This document shows positions 42,515 through 51,402 of a DNA stretch of 64,000 nt, piece by piece. A program made the translations under genes and the position numbers. Below the pieces are notes generated by a model. That model did not search any database and was not told where the DNA came from. It was given only the letters and a program-made list of their open reading frames with translations. Origin of the DNA: Candidatus Hydrogenedentota bacterium (GTDB taxonomy: Bacteria; Hydrogenedentota; Hydrogenedentia; Hydrogenedentales; CAITNO01); assembly GCA_903893795.1 (NCBI GenBank), contig CAITNO010000106.1, positions 186,001-250,000 on the forward strand, given 5' to 3'. Within the stretch, counting starts at the first letter, position 1. Each line of letters begins with the position of its first letter.

Positions 42515-45500
42515 ATGACAAGAATGAGATTGCTTGTGTTGGCGGCGTTGTGTGTGGTGGCTGTGGCCGCCGTCGCGGAAGACAATGCGGGGCGGGGGGA
42601 AGGCATGGCACCCTTCGACATTCGGCCTTTTGCGCTGCCCAACACAACGGCGGACGAGCTGTGGTTTGAGGAGCCGCGCGACATCGTGCGGCTGGTGGTG
42701 GAGTTTGACCAGGCCGTGCCGGCCGAGGTGGTGGTGTCCTACCAGCGCAAGGTCTGGCCGGAGACGCGGCTGGAGGAATCCTCCAAGAGCCATCCGGGCG
42801 GGTTTGGCTGGACACACCAGGACGATTGGTTCAACGGGCAATGGCAGCATGCGGCGGTGGTGGTGAAGAAACTGGAGGAGCGCCGCGCCGAGATTAGCTT
42901 CAAGGGCGTCAAGTCGGACATGCCCAAACTGGACCTGGGCGATTATGACGTTGCGTTTCGCAGAACCTATGCGGTGAAGGTGAAGGCAAAAGGAAACCCC
43001 GCCATTCGCTCCGTCTACACCATCTCCGCTCCGGCACACACGGAGCTCCACGTCGAACTGGACGCGGGCGTGACGACGCCGGGCGGAAACGGCATGGGCA
43101 ATGACGGCTACAACGCGGTGGTGGGCGCGGCGCGGAACCAGGCGCAGGTGAGCGAAGCGCGCGTCCTGCGCATTGGCGTGGACCACATGACCCCGGCGCA
43201 CGCCTATTGCGGTGATGACGGCCAAGTGAAGTTCCATTTTGGCGGGGAGTCCTTCACTATTTCGCTGGTGAGCCTGGAGCAGGAAGGGCCGATCTGGTAC
43301 GAAGAACTCGGCGTGTTCATCACCAAGGCCGATGACCCGACCACTTTTGCCCAGTACCGCGAGAGCATCAAGGACTTGAAGACAATCCGGCAGCGCGTGC
43401 TGGAACATGCCGAACAGAGTCTCGCCGGGGCGCACAACGGCCAGCCGCGGCCGCACGTGGACAACTACAACCTCGGCTGCACGGGCGCCGCCCAACGTTT
43501 CTGGCTGGATTTCAACGGCGACGTGACGCTGCACAAGCGCAATGTGACCTGGCTGCCGAGCATGCACCCGGAGCGGTGGAAAAACGAGGGCGGCGACGCG
43601 GCCAAGCTCTGCTTCGGTCTGGAGACCTGGCGCATTACCGCACGCTATCCCGACCCCGAGCCGGTCATGGCCTACACCATGGTCGGGCGCAGGGAAGGTT
43701 TGTCGGTGGAACAGCGCTCCTTTGCCGTGCCGCTGCTGACGCCGATTCTTTCCGGCGACTGGCAGGGCGGCGACCCGATGGTCGCGCTGCTGCGCTTCCG
43801 CTTCAAAAACGACGGCGCCGCGCCCGTCCGCGCCGAACTGCCCATTCAGTACACGCAGGACAGCTCGCGTTCCATACAGGGCATCAGCCATGAAGGCCGC
43901 CGCATCGTGCGCGGCCCGCTCGACACGCTGACCGTGCAGGGCAACCATATTCTCAGCAGTTTCAAGGGCAAAGCGTTCGTGCGCTGCACGCTGGACACCG
44001 CGATGACCGTGGAGGCACAGGGTGACACGGTGGTGCTGGCCCGGGAGCTTCAGCCCGGCGAAAGCTGCGAGGCGGTGGTCAAGCTTCCCTACGTGGCGCC
44101 CGAGGGCGACAGGGAAGTGTCGGCACTGGACGGCCTTTCCTTCGACGCCTGTTCTCCGCAGTTGACCGAGTACTGGCGCAAGGCCGCCACGGGCGGGGCC
44201 CATGTGCAGGCGCCGGAACCGGAGCTGGGCGCACTGCACAGTTCCCACCTGGCCCACGTGCTGATGGCGGACTACAAGATGCCCGACGGCCTGGTAAACA
44301 CGTCGGTGGGCACCTCCACCTACGGCAACTTCTCGAATGAGTCCTGCATGATCGTCAACGAGCTGGACCAGCGCGGCCAAAACGAGGAGGCGCAGAAGCG
44401 GCTCGACCTGTGGATCAAAGGCCAGGGCACGGAGAAGCAGCCGGGCAACTTCACCGACTATGACGGCATGTACTACGGCGCGGAAGGCTTTGAACAGGGT
44501 TCGTACAATCAGCACCACGGCTGGGTGCTCTGGTGCCTTTGCGAGCATTACCTGCTCACCCACGACGAGGCATGGTTTGCCAAGAACGCCGCGTCGATCA
44601 TTGCCGGAGCCGACTGGATCTTCCGCCAGCGGAAGAACACCATGACCGAACTGCCGCACTCGCGCGGCTGGGAACGGGGCTTCCTGCCCGCGGGCAGCCT
44701 GGAAGACGTGACCGACTTCTACTACTGGCTGTCGACGAACACGCTCACCTGGCGCGCCACGGAATACACGGCCCGCGCGCTCGAGGCGACCGGGCATCCC
44801 GAGGCGGCGCGAGTGCGCGGCGAGGCGGACGCGTACAAGGCGGACCTCATCAAGGGCTTCGAGACCCAGCGCGAAAACACGCCCATCGTGCGCCTGCGCG
44901 ACGGGCGCTGGATTCCCGACTACCCCAGCCGCCTCTACCGGCGCGGCCGCGAAGTCGGTTGGATTCGCGAGGTGCTGGAAGGTTCGGTCTATTTGCTGAT
45001 CTCGGGGCTTTACGACCCGAACACGAAACAGGGCCAGTGGATTCTCGATGACTTTCAGGACAACCGCTACCTCAATCCGCCCTACGGGTACTCGGTGCCC
45101 GATTTCGACATGACCTGGTTTGCCCGGGGCGGCATATCCATGCAGCCCAACCTGCTCGCGGGCCTGCTGCCGCACCTCGACCGCGACGAACCGGAGATTT
45201 ACCTCTGGATGTTCTTCAACGCGTGGAACTCGTGCTACCGCGAGGAGGCAAACGCCATGGTCGAGCATCCGCTGCCCGTGCTCGGCTCGTCCAACGGCGT
45301 GCTGGTGAAGACCAGCGACGAGGCCAACGCGGTGACCTGGCTGCGCTACCTGTACATCTATCCGCACAACGGCCTGCTGCATTTCGGTCGGGCCATACCC
45401 CGTGCGTGGTTTGCCCAGGAACAGCCTTTTGCGGTCACAGATATGGTGACAGAGTTCGGCAAGGCCGGCGTGACCTACACCGCCGATCCGAAGGCGGAAA

Positions 45501-45700
45501 CGGCCCGGGCCGTGGTGAATTTCGACCCGGTCCATGCGCCGCAGCAGATGCTGGTGCGCTTCCGCGCGCCCGAAGGGAAAACCCTGCGCAGCGCGACCGT
45601 CAACGGCGCGGAGGGCCGCATCGCCGACGCCGCGCGCGGCGACGTGGACATCACGGGCATGACGGGAACCATTACGGTGGAGGTGAAGTACGGCGGGTGA
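42515..45700 (+). CDS. Large secreted glycosidase-like protein, family not identified
   Basis: 1061 residues. Signal peptide MRLLVLAALCVVAVAAVAED. The N-terminal half is beta-rich (two sandwich-like regions with RLVVEFDQAVPAEVVVSYQ and FAVPLLTPILSG). The C-terminal half looks like an (alpha/alpha)6-barrel: YGNFSNESCMIVNELDQRGQ, QGSYNQHHGWVLWCLCEHYLL, AASIIAGADWIFRQR, HSRGWERGFLPAGSLEDVTDFYYWLSTNT (split here: HSRGWERGFLPAG, then DFYYWLSTNT) and EVLEGSVYLLISGLYDP. This layout is seen in glycoside hydrolases and phosphorylases with a central toroid; no family fits with certainty. The start is at 42515; MRLLVL at 42524 is an alternative. Confidence 0.6.
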   Translation: MTRMRLLVLAALCVVAVAAVAEDNAGRGEGMAPFDIRPFALPNTTADELWFEEPRDIVRLVVEFDQAVPAEVVVSYQRKVWPETRLEESSKSHPGGFGWTHQDDWFNGQWQHAAVVVKKLEERRAEISFKGVKSDMPKLDLGDYDVAFRRTYAVKVKAKGNPAIRSVYTISAPAHTELHVELDAGVTTPGGNGMGNDGYNAVVGAARNQAQVSEARVLRIGVDHMTPAHAYCGDDGQVKFHFGGESFTISLVSLEQEGPIWYEELGVFITKADDPTTFAQYRESIKDLKTIRQRVLEHAEQSLAGAHNGQPRPHVDNYNLGCTGAAQRFWLDFNGDVTLHKRNVTWLPSMHPERWKNEGGDAAKLCFGLETWRITARYPDPEPVMAYTMVGRREGLSVEQRSFAVPLLTPILSGDWQGGDPMVALLRFRFKNDGAAPVRAELPIQYTQDSSRSIQGISHEGRRIVRGPLDTLTVQGNHILSSFKGKAFVRCTLDTAMTVEAQGDTVVLARELQPGESCEAVVKLPYVAPEGDREVSALDGLSFDACSPQLTEYWRKAATGGAHVQAPEPELGALHSSHLAHVLMADYKMPDGLVNTSVGTSTYGNFSNESCMIVNELDQRGQNEEAQKRLDLWIKGQGTEKQPGNFTDYDGMYYGAEGFEQGSYNQHHGWVLWCLCEHYLLTHDEAWFAKNAASIIAGADWIFRQRKNTMTELPHSRGWERGFLPAGSLEDVTDFYYWLSTNTLTWRATEYTARALEATGHPEAARVRGEADAYKADLIKGFETQRENTPIVRLRDGRWIPDYPSRLYRRGREVGWIREVLEGSVYLLISGLYDPNTKQGQWILDDFQDNRYLNPPYGYSVPDFDMTWFARGGISMQPNLLAGLLPHLDRDEPEIYLWMFFNAWNSCYREEANAMVEHPLPVLGSSNGVLVKTSDEANAVTWLRYLYIYPHNGLLHFGRAIPRAWFAQEQPFAVTDMVTEFGKAGVTYTADPKAETARAVVNFDPVHAPQQMLVRFRAPEGKTLRSATVNGAEGRIADAARGDVDITGMTGTITVEVKYGG

Positions 45701-45769
45701 GGGTAATTGGGATTTAGGAATGAACAGGGCAGGGCGGGTCAGAAGTATTTTTTGCTTTGCTCTATTTTG

Positions 45770-46597
45770 CTAACGGAGCTTTCGCAGCAGGCGCCAAACG
45801 GCATTCGGCATGAGTCTCATGGCCGCAATCGATACTGCGGCAGGCGAGCATAGAACCGCCAGTGGCAACGGCAGCAGGCGCAACGCCCGCAGGCGCGTGC
45901 CCGCATCGCTGGTGAAGCGCCCCCAGCGCCCTCCGTGGGGCTTGGGGCTGTGGTTTACGCAGTAGCGGACCAGTTCTTCGGGATGGTTGTCTATCCGGCA
46001 ACCCCGCCGCGCCAGCGTCACCCAAAGCCGGTAGTCCTCGCCGTAGCGCAGGTTTTCCGGGTAGGGAAATTCGCGCAGTAGGACGGTCTTGGCCAGGAGG
46101 GAGGAGTGCACCAGCGGATTGCGCAGCCACATGGTGCGCCGGATGGCGGCCCATCCCAAGGGCGATTTCCGCTGGCCTACGGCACCGCCGTCGGGACCAA
46201 AGGTTTGGCACCTTGCTCCCACAATATCCAGACCGGCTGATTCGAGCAAGTCCAACTGCTGTTGCAGCCGATCCACAACCGCCGTGTCGTCGGCATCCAG
46301 AATGGCGGTGTATTTGCCCCGGGTCTGCGCGATGGCCCGGTTGCGCACGGCGGCCGGACCGGAACGCACAGCCGAATCAACGCGCCGCAATCTGGGTTCA
46401 TTGACAGCGCACTCGGCAATGACCGTTTCCAGGTCCGGGCTGAGCGGCCCGTCGGCGGCGACAATGCACTCCAAGCCCGAAAGCGTCTGCGCGAAGATGC
46501 TTTCCAGGGCGTCGCGAAACAGGTCCGGCCGGTCATCGGCGCACACGGCGACAATGACCGAAACCAGCGGAACGCTCTCCTGCGGTGAAGCCTCCAA
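45770..46597 (-). CDS. Glycosyltransferase family 2 protein
   Basis: 275 residues. GT-A fold: VPLVSVIVAVCADDRPDLF at the N-terminus, FAQTLSGLECIVAADGP, and the metal-binding DADDT motif in YTAILDADDTAVVDRL. A C-terminal segment (RYCVNHSPKP, LRALRLLPLPLAVL) may sit at the membrane. Likely adds sugars to envelope polysaccharide. The start codon is TTG at 46597, with AAGGAG seven bases upstream; the ATG nearby is out of frame. Divergent from the next glycosyltransferase gene, 71 bp apart. Confidence 0.85.
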   Translation of the reverse strand: MEASPQESVPLVSVIVAVCADDRPDLFRDALESIFAQTLSGLECIVAADGPLSPDLETVIAECAVNEPRLRRVDSAVRSGPAAVRNRAIAQTRGKYTAILDADDTAVVDRLQQQLDLLESAGLDIVGARCQTFGPDGGAVGQRKSPLGWAAIRRTMWLRNPLVHSSLLAKTVLLREFPYPENLRYGEDYRLWVTLARRGCRIDNHPEELVRYCVNHSPKPHGGRWGRFTSDAGTRLRALRLLPLPLAVLCSPAAVSIAAMRLMPNAVWRLLRKLR

Positions 46598-46668
46598 GAC
46601 ATTTCTCCTTGCGCGGCGCGCCCGGCTATTCTATCATCACACAAGGCGCGCATCTTAACGGAGGACCC

Positions 46669-47532
46669 ATGACCGACAGAGAACCACAGGTGAGCATCGT
46701 GGTGGCGACGCACAATCGCGGCGCGATGCTGAAGGAGCATCTGGCGGCAATGCTATGCCAGAAGAACGTGGACTTCGAGCTGATCTATGTGGATGACGGT
46801 TCATCGGACGACACTTCCGCAGTTCTGGCAAGCCACGCGGCGCAGTACCCCTCCATACTCCGTTATACGCGCACGGAAAACCGCGGTCCCGGCCCGGCAC
46901 GCAACACCGGCGTCGAGTTGGCCCGCGCCAGGCATGTTGTGATCGCCGACGACGACACCTTTCCCGAATTCAACTGGCTGCTGCGGCTGCTCGCATCGCA
47001 GGACAAATACCGTGCCGACGTGCTTGCCTATGCGCTTCATCCCGAATCGCTCGTGCTACAGTCGGAACGCTATCTGCATTACCGCAACCTGCTCGTCACC
47101 GGAACCGCCTACCGCCGTGATTACATCGGCCCCGCCTTCTTCCTCATGCGGCGCGACCTGTACCTTGAGGCGGGCGGCTTTTCCAAGGCCCGGCTCACGG
47201 CGGCCGAGGACTTTGAATTCTGCCACCGGCTTCGCAGCCGGGGCGCAACGATTGTGTTTGACCCGTCCGTGTCGGTGGCGCACCGCTTCAGCGCCGACTG
47301 GTCCGGGGTGGAAAGGCGCGTCCGGGCCACCGCCATTGACGGCGCACGGGTATACCGGATGCTGGGAATACCGAGTTCACGGCTTGCCCTGCGCGCGGTT
47401 GCAAAAATGGTCACAGCCCCGGTTTGGGCGCTGCGCGCCTATCCACGCGACCTCTACTGGGCCGCGCTGAAAATGGAATGGCTCTTTTTCCGCCACCGCA
47501 TACGGACCTGCCTGCGCGAAAAATGTAGGTAA
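46669..47532 (+). CDS. Glycosyltransferase family 2 protein
   Basis: 287 residues: VSIVVATHNRGAML, CQKNVDFELIYVDDGSSDDT and HVVIADDDTFPEFN (metal-binding DDD in place of DxD), then FFLMRRDLYLEAGGF and TAAEDFEFCHRLRSRG, a typical acceptor-site Glu-Asp motif. A C-terminal basic helix follows. Start at MTDREPQ with GGAGG five bases upstream. Together with the divergent GT2 and the convergent GT4 genes it forms a small glycan synthesis group. Confidence 0.87.
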   Translation: MTDREPQVSIVVATHNRGAMLKEHLAAMLCQKNVDFELIYVDDGSSDDTSAVLASHAAQYPSILRYTRTENRGPGPARNTGVELARARHVVIADDDTFPEFNWLLRLLASQDKYRADVLAYALHPESLVLQSERYLHYRNLLVTGTAYRRDYIGPAFFLMRRDLYLEAGGFSKARLTAAEDFEFCHRLRSRGATIVFDPSVSVAHRFSADWSGVERRVRATAIDGARVYRMLGIPSSRLALRAVAKMVTAPVWALRAYPRDLYWAALKMEWLFFRHRIRTCLREKCR

Positions 47533-47638
47533 GGCTTTTCCCCCCGATGGTCTTGAGTCGACTTTCGAGCGCCCCCCTGAACTCAACATCCCCCTGAATG
47601 CCCCTTCTGACTCCGCTGGGGCAGCTTCGGCGGACACG

Positions 47639-48868
47639 TCAAAAGGGACTTAAAGCAATGGTGTTGTCCAGTGCGGTGCGGTAAACCTTTGCAGTACCTT
47701 GGGCCATGTGCTCCGGGGTAAACGCTGTTTCCCATAGTGTCCGCGCATTGCCGCCCATTTCCTCCCGCACCTGTGGGTCATTCAGCATGCCAAGGGCCGC
47801 CGCCACAGCGTTCGCAAGGGGACTGCCTCCCATTTCGGCCACAGGCCTTTTGTCCGCGCGATACTCTTGTGTCGAAATGGGAGGCTGTACCCGAGTATCC
47901 GAACCAGGCAAGAGCAAGCCGGTCTTTCCATGCACCACGATTTCGGGCATGCCGCCCACGGTGGTGGCGATAACCGGACGGCCGTGGGCCGCCGCTTCGA
48001 GCAGTACCAGGGGGAAGGCCTCGGACCGCGACGGCAGCGCGATGGCGTCTGCCGCCAAATACCAGCGCGTCATGTCGCTCTGCATTCCCGCGAACAGCAC
48101 ATCAAGCCCGTGCCGCCGCGCCAGCACTTCCATGGCCCCTCGCTCGGGGCCGTCGCCCACCGCCACGCAGCGCCATCCCCGCCGCTGTGCGCAGGCTTCC
48201 AGCAACTGGTCCAGTCCCTTCCCTTCCACCATGCGCCCCGCAAACAGCACCACGGGCCCCTCCCCACCGATGCCCAAGGCTGCGCAAAGCGCGGCCTTGT
48301 CGCAGACGAGTGCCGCGGCGTCCGGTCCGGCCACACCGTTGCGCACCACGCCAATCTTGGCGGCGGGCACTCCGCGATCCAGCAGGTCCCTGCGGACCTG
48401 TTCCGAACAGGCGATAACGGCGCGCGCGCGCCGCAGGCAGCGCAGTTCCAACGCCTGCCAGGCGCGCACGCGCATCGGCGCGTCCGGGCCCACCAACCCG
48501 TGGCAGGTGACCACCAGCGGCAGATGCCGCAGCGCGGCGGTGGCCAGCAACGTTGCGCGGTAATTGTGCGTGTGCACCAGGTCGATGCACCGGTCGGCGG
48601 CCAGCGCGCGAAGCCGGTTCAAAACGCCCGCATCGAAGCGCCCGCGCATGGGCACTTCGATGACTTCCATGCCCCTTACCGCCGCAAGTTCAAAGAGGCT
48701 GCGGTCTGAACCGCGCCCCGACAGACAGGCCAGCACGGGGGCGATGCCCTCCTGACGTTGCAGCGCTTCCGCCAGGGTGATCAGATGGGAGCTGATGCCG
48801 CCAAAATAGGGGCTTTCCGCCAGCAGCAGCACCCGCAGGGCCGTGCCGTATGGTGTGGAGGGTTCCAT
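47639..48868 (-). CDS. Glycosyltransferase family 4 protein with an in-frame palindromic insertion
   Basis: 409 residues, GT-B fold: N-terminal PYFGGISSHLITLAEAL and DLVHTHNYRATLLATAAL, C-terminal VLFAGRMVEGKGLDQLLEA, and the donor-binding PSRSEAFPLVLLEAAAHGRP and GGMPEIV. Between LLLPGSD and PLANAVAAALGML family members normally have only a few residues; here about 25 extra residues (with QPPISTQEYRADKRP) are encoded by a segment with 13-bp inverted repeats. The insert is on the edge of the C-terminal domain, so the enzyme may still fold. Product likely a cytoplasmic hexosyltransferase. Confidence 0.85.
   Translation of the reverse strand: MEPSTPYGTALRVLLLAESPYFGGISSHLITLAEALQRQEGIAPVLACLSGRGSDRSLFELAAVRGMEVIEVPMRGRFDAGVLNRLRALAADRCIDLVHTHNYRATLLATAALRHLPLVVTCHGLVGPDAPMRVRAWQALELRCLRRARAVIACSEQVRRDLLDRGVPAAKIGVVRNGVAGPDAAALVCDKAALCAALGIGGEGPVVLFAGRMVEGKGLDQLLEACAQRRGWRCVAVGDGPERGAMEVLARRHGLDVLFAGMQSDMTRWYLAADAIALPSRSEAFPLVLLEAAAHGRPVIATTVGGMPEIVVHGKTGLLLPGSDTRVQPPISTQEYRADKRPVAEMGGSPLANAVAAALGMLNDPQVREEMGGNARTLWETAFTPEHMAQGTAKVYRTALDNTIALSPF
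47825..47885. repeat. Palindromic element inside the GT4 coding region
   Basis: Arms GCCTCCCATTTCG (47825-47837) and CGAAATGGGAGGC (47873-47885) pair perfectly; the loop is 35 nt. It lies within the extra coding segment and keeps the reading frame. Confidence 0.85.
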
Positions 48869-48970
48869 GGGGGAAACGATACCCGCGGCGGGGGTATGGG
48901 CGCAAACAATAAACCGGCGCCGTCCTCGCTGGGCGGCGCCGGTTTTTGTGTCTTCTCAGCTTATTATCGG

Positions 48971-51241
48971 TCAGGCCTTGACCTGCTGCTGGCGGATGAG
49001 GTTGAGCGCGCCGCCGGCCTTGTACCAGCCAATCTGCGCCTCATTGTAGGTGTGGTTCACCGGGAAGGAAACCTCAATGCCGTCGGCATGGCGCAGCACC
49101 ACCGTCAGCGGCGTTCCCGGCGCGAAACTGTCCAGTCCAACGATGCTGATGACATCGTCTTCCTGCACCTTCTCGAAATCGGCCGGGTCCGTGAAGGTGA
49201 GCGCAAGCATGCCCTGCTTTTTCAGGTTGGTCTCATGGATGCGGGCGAAGCTGCGGACGAGGACGGCCTTGACGCCCAGGTGGCGCGGCTCCATGGCGGC
49301 GTGTTCGCGGGACGAACCCTCGCCGTAGTTCTCGTCACCCACGACGACTGTGCCGATGCCCGCGGCCTTGCAGGCGCGTGCCGTGGCGGGCACTTCGCCG
49401 TACTCGCCGGTCACGGGGTTCTTCACAGTGTTCGCCTTGTCGTTGAACGCATTGACCGCGCCGATGAGGCAGTTGTTCGAAATGTTGTCCAGGTGGCCGC
49501 GGAATTTGAGCCAGGGGCCTGCCATGGAGATGTGGTCGGTGGTGCATTTTCCCTTGGCCTTGATCAGCAGGCGCAGCCCTTTCAGGTCGCCCGCATTGGC
49601 CGCAAAGGGCTCGAGCAGTTGCAGCCGGCTCGAATCGGGCTGCACGACGACCTGCACCGCGCTGCCGTCCTCGGCGGGTGCCGCATAGCCTGGGTCGTCG
49701 CAGAAGAAGCCCTGCTTGGGAAGTTCGTCACCCGCGGGCGGGTCCAGTTTCACGGCGACGCCGTCCTCATTGATGATCGTGTCGGCGGCGGGGTCGAATC
49801 CGAGATCGCCCGACAGGGCTAGCGCGGTGACCATTTCAGGCGAGGCGACAAACGCATGGGTCTTGGGATTGCCGTCGTTGCGCTTGGCGAAGTTGCGGTT
49901 GAAGGAGGTGACAATCGTGTTGGGTTCGTCGGCCGCGCCGTCGCGGTGGCGGGCCCACTGGCCGATGCAGGGGCCGCAGGCGTTGGCAAGCACCACACCG
50001 CCGATGGACTCGAAATCGGCCAGCAGTCCGTCCCGTTCCAAGGTCTGGCGGACCAGTTCCGAACCGGGGGTGATGGTGAATTCGGCCTTCGCGCGAATCT
50101 TCTTCTCCTTCGCCTGCCGGGCGATGGACGCGCAGCGGGCCATGTCCTCATAGGAGGAATTGGTGCAGGAACCGATCAGGGAAACCTCCACCTTGCGGGG
50201 CCAGTTTTCAGCCACCAGCGTTTCCCTCATTTGGGACACGGGCGTGGCGAGGTCGGGCGTGAACGGTCCGTTGAGGCGGGGCTCAAGGGTGCTCAGGTCG
50301 ATTTCGATGATCTGGTCATAGTAGTTGACCGGGTTGGCGTACACCTCCGGGTCGGGCTGGAGATGGGCCGCCACGCTGCGCGCCGCGGCGGCGATTTCGG
50401 CACGGTCCGTGGCTTCCAGATAGCGCGCCATGGCGTTGTCAAAGGCGAACACGGAGGTGGTGGCGCCGATTTCGGCGCCCATGTTGCAGATGGTGCCCTT
50501 GCCCGTGCAGGAAAGGCTCTCGGCGCCCTCGCCGAAGTATTCGACTATGGCGCCCGTGCCGCCCTTTACTGTCAGGATGCCCGCCACTTCCAGGATCACG
50601 TCCTTGGCGGAGGCCCATCCGCGAAGCGCGCCTTTGAGCCGCACGCCGATGAGTTTGGGGAACTTCAGTTCCCAGGGCATGCCGGCCATCACGTCCACCG
50701 CGTCGGCGCCGCCGACGCCGATGGCGATCATGCCGAGGCCGCCCGCATTGGGCGTGTGCGAGTCTGTGCCAATCATCATGCCGCCCGGAAAGGCGTAATT
50801 CTCAAGCACCACCTGGTGGATGATGCCCGCGCCGGGCTTCCAGAAGCCGATGCCGTACTTGTTCGACACGGACGCGAGGAAGGCGTACACCTCACTGTTG
50901 ACGGAGATCGCCTTGGCAAGGTCGGCTGTTGCGCCGGTTTCGGCCTGGATGAGGTGGTCGCAGTGCACCGTGCTAGGCACGGCCACCTTGGGCCGTCCGG
51001 CGGACATGAATTGCAACAGCGCCATCTGGGCGGTCGCATCCTGCATCGCCACGCGGTCGGGCGCGAAGTCCACATAGTCCCTGCCGCGCACAAAGGGCTT
51101 GGCAGGACCGCCTTCCCACAAATGGGCGTACAGAATCTTTTCCGCAAGCGTGAGGGGGCGCCCCACGGCCTTGCGCGCCGCCGTGACGCGCTCCGCAAAG
51201 CGCTCGTAGATGCCCAGTATCATGTCCGCATCGAATGCCAT
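48971..51241 (-). CDS. acn: Aconitate hydratase, mitochondrial-type
   Basis: 756 residues, the length of the mitochondrial-type aconitase rather than AcnA (about 890) or AcnB. It interconverts citrate and isocitrate in the citric acid cycle using a 4Fe-4S cluster. The three Cys ligands lie in [11 protein letters not shown] and CGPCIGQW; other marks are [33 protein letters not shown] (substrate-binding swivel domain) and [13 protein letters not shown]. Start at 51241 (MAFDADM) with AAAGGAG about ten bases upstream. Confidence 0.94.
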   Translation of the reverse strand: MAFDADMILGIYERFAERVTAARKAVGRPLTLAEKILYAHLWEGGPAKPFVRGRDYVDFAPDRVAMQDATAQMALLQFMSAGRPKVAVPSTVHCDHLIQAETGATADLAKAISVNSEVYAFLASVSNKYGIGFWKPGAGIIHQVVLENYAFPGGMMIGTDSHTPNAGGLGMIAIGVGGADAVDVMAGMPWELKFPKLIGVRLKGALRGWASAKDVILEVAGILTVKGGTGAIVEYFGEGAESLSCTGKGTICNMGAEIGATTSVFAFDNAMARYLEATDRAEIAAAARSVAAHLQPDPEVYANPVNYYDQIIEIDLSTLEPRLNGPFTPDLATPVSQMRETLVAENWPRKVEVSLIGSCTNSSYEDMARCASIARQAKEKKIRAKAEFTITPGSELVRQTLERDGLLADFESIGGVVLANACGPCIGQWARHRDGAADEPNTIVTSFNRNFAKRNDGNPKTHAFVASPEMVTALALSGDLGFDPAADTIINEDGVAVKLDPPAGDELPKQGFFCDDPGYAAPAEDGSAVQVVVQPDSSRLQLLEPFAANAGDLKGLRLLIKAKGKCTTDHISMAGPWLKFRGHLDNISNNCLIGAVNAFNDKANTVKNPVTGEYGEVPATARACKAAGIGTVVVGDENYGEGSSREHAAMEPRHLGVKAVLVRSFARIHETNLKKQGMLALTFTDPADFEKVQEDDVISIVGLDSFAPGTPLTVVLRHADGIEVSFPVNHTYNEAQIGWYKAGGALNLIRQQQVKA

Positions 51242-51297
51242 TTGATCTGTTCTCCTTTCGCGAAAGACAGCGGAATGCTGTCCGCAGGGTGTGTATT

Positions 51298-51330
51298 CCC
51301 AAGAAAAGAAACACCATCGACAGATGGTGT
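51298..51330 (-). terminator. Terminator between recJ and acn
   Basis: On the minus strand a perfect 8-bp stem ACACCATC-TGTC-GATGGTGT (51311-51330) is followed by TTTCTTTTCTT. It lies 73 bp after the recJ stop and before the aconitase gene. Confidence 0.8.
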
Positions 51331-51402
51331 AATCCACATTTTAGCACAATAATTCAAACCTGGGAAGGTTGAAAAACCCGGATATTTCGGCGGGGCCGAA
51401 AA

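Noticed and set aside
42467-45535. 1022-codon open frame on the minus strand across the large glycosidase-like gene
   Set aside because: No signal peptide or motif; the plus-strand frame has a signal peptide and plausible domain pattern.
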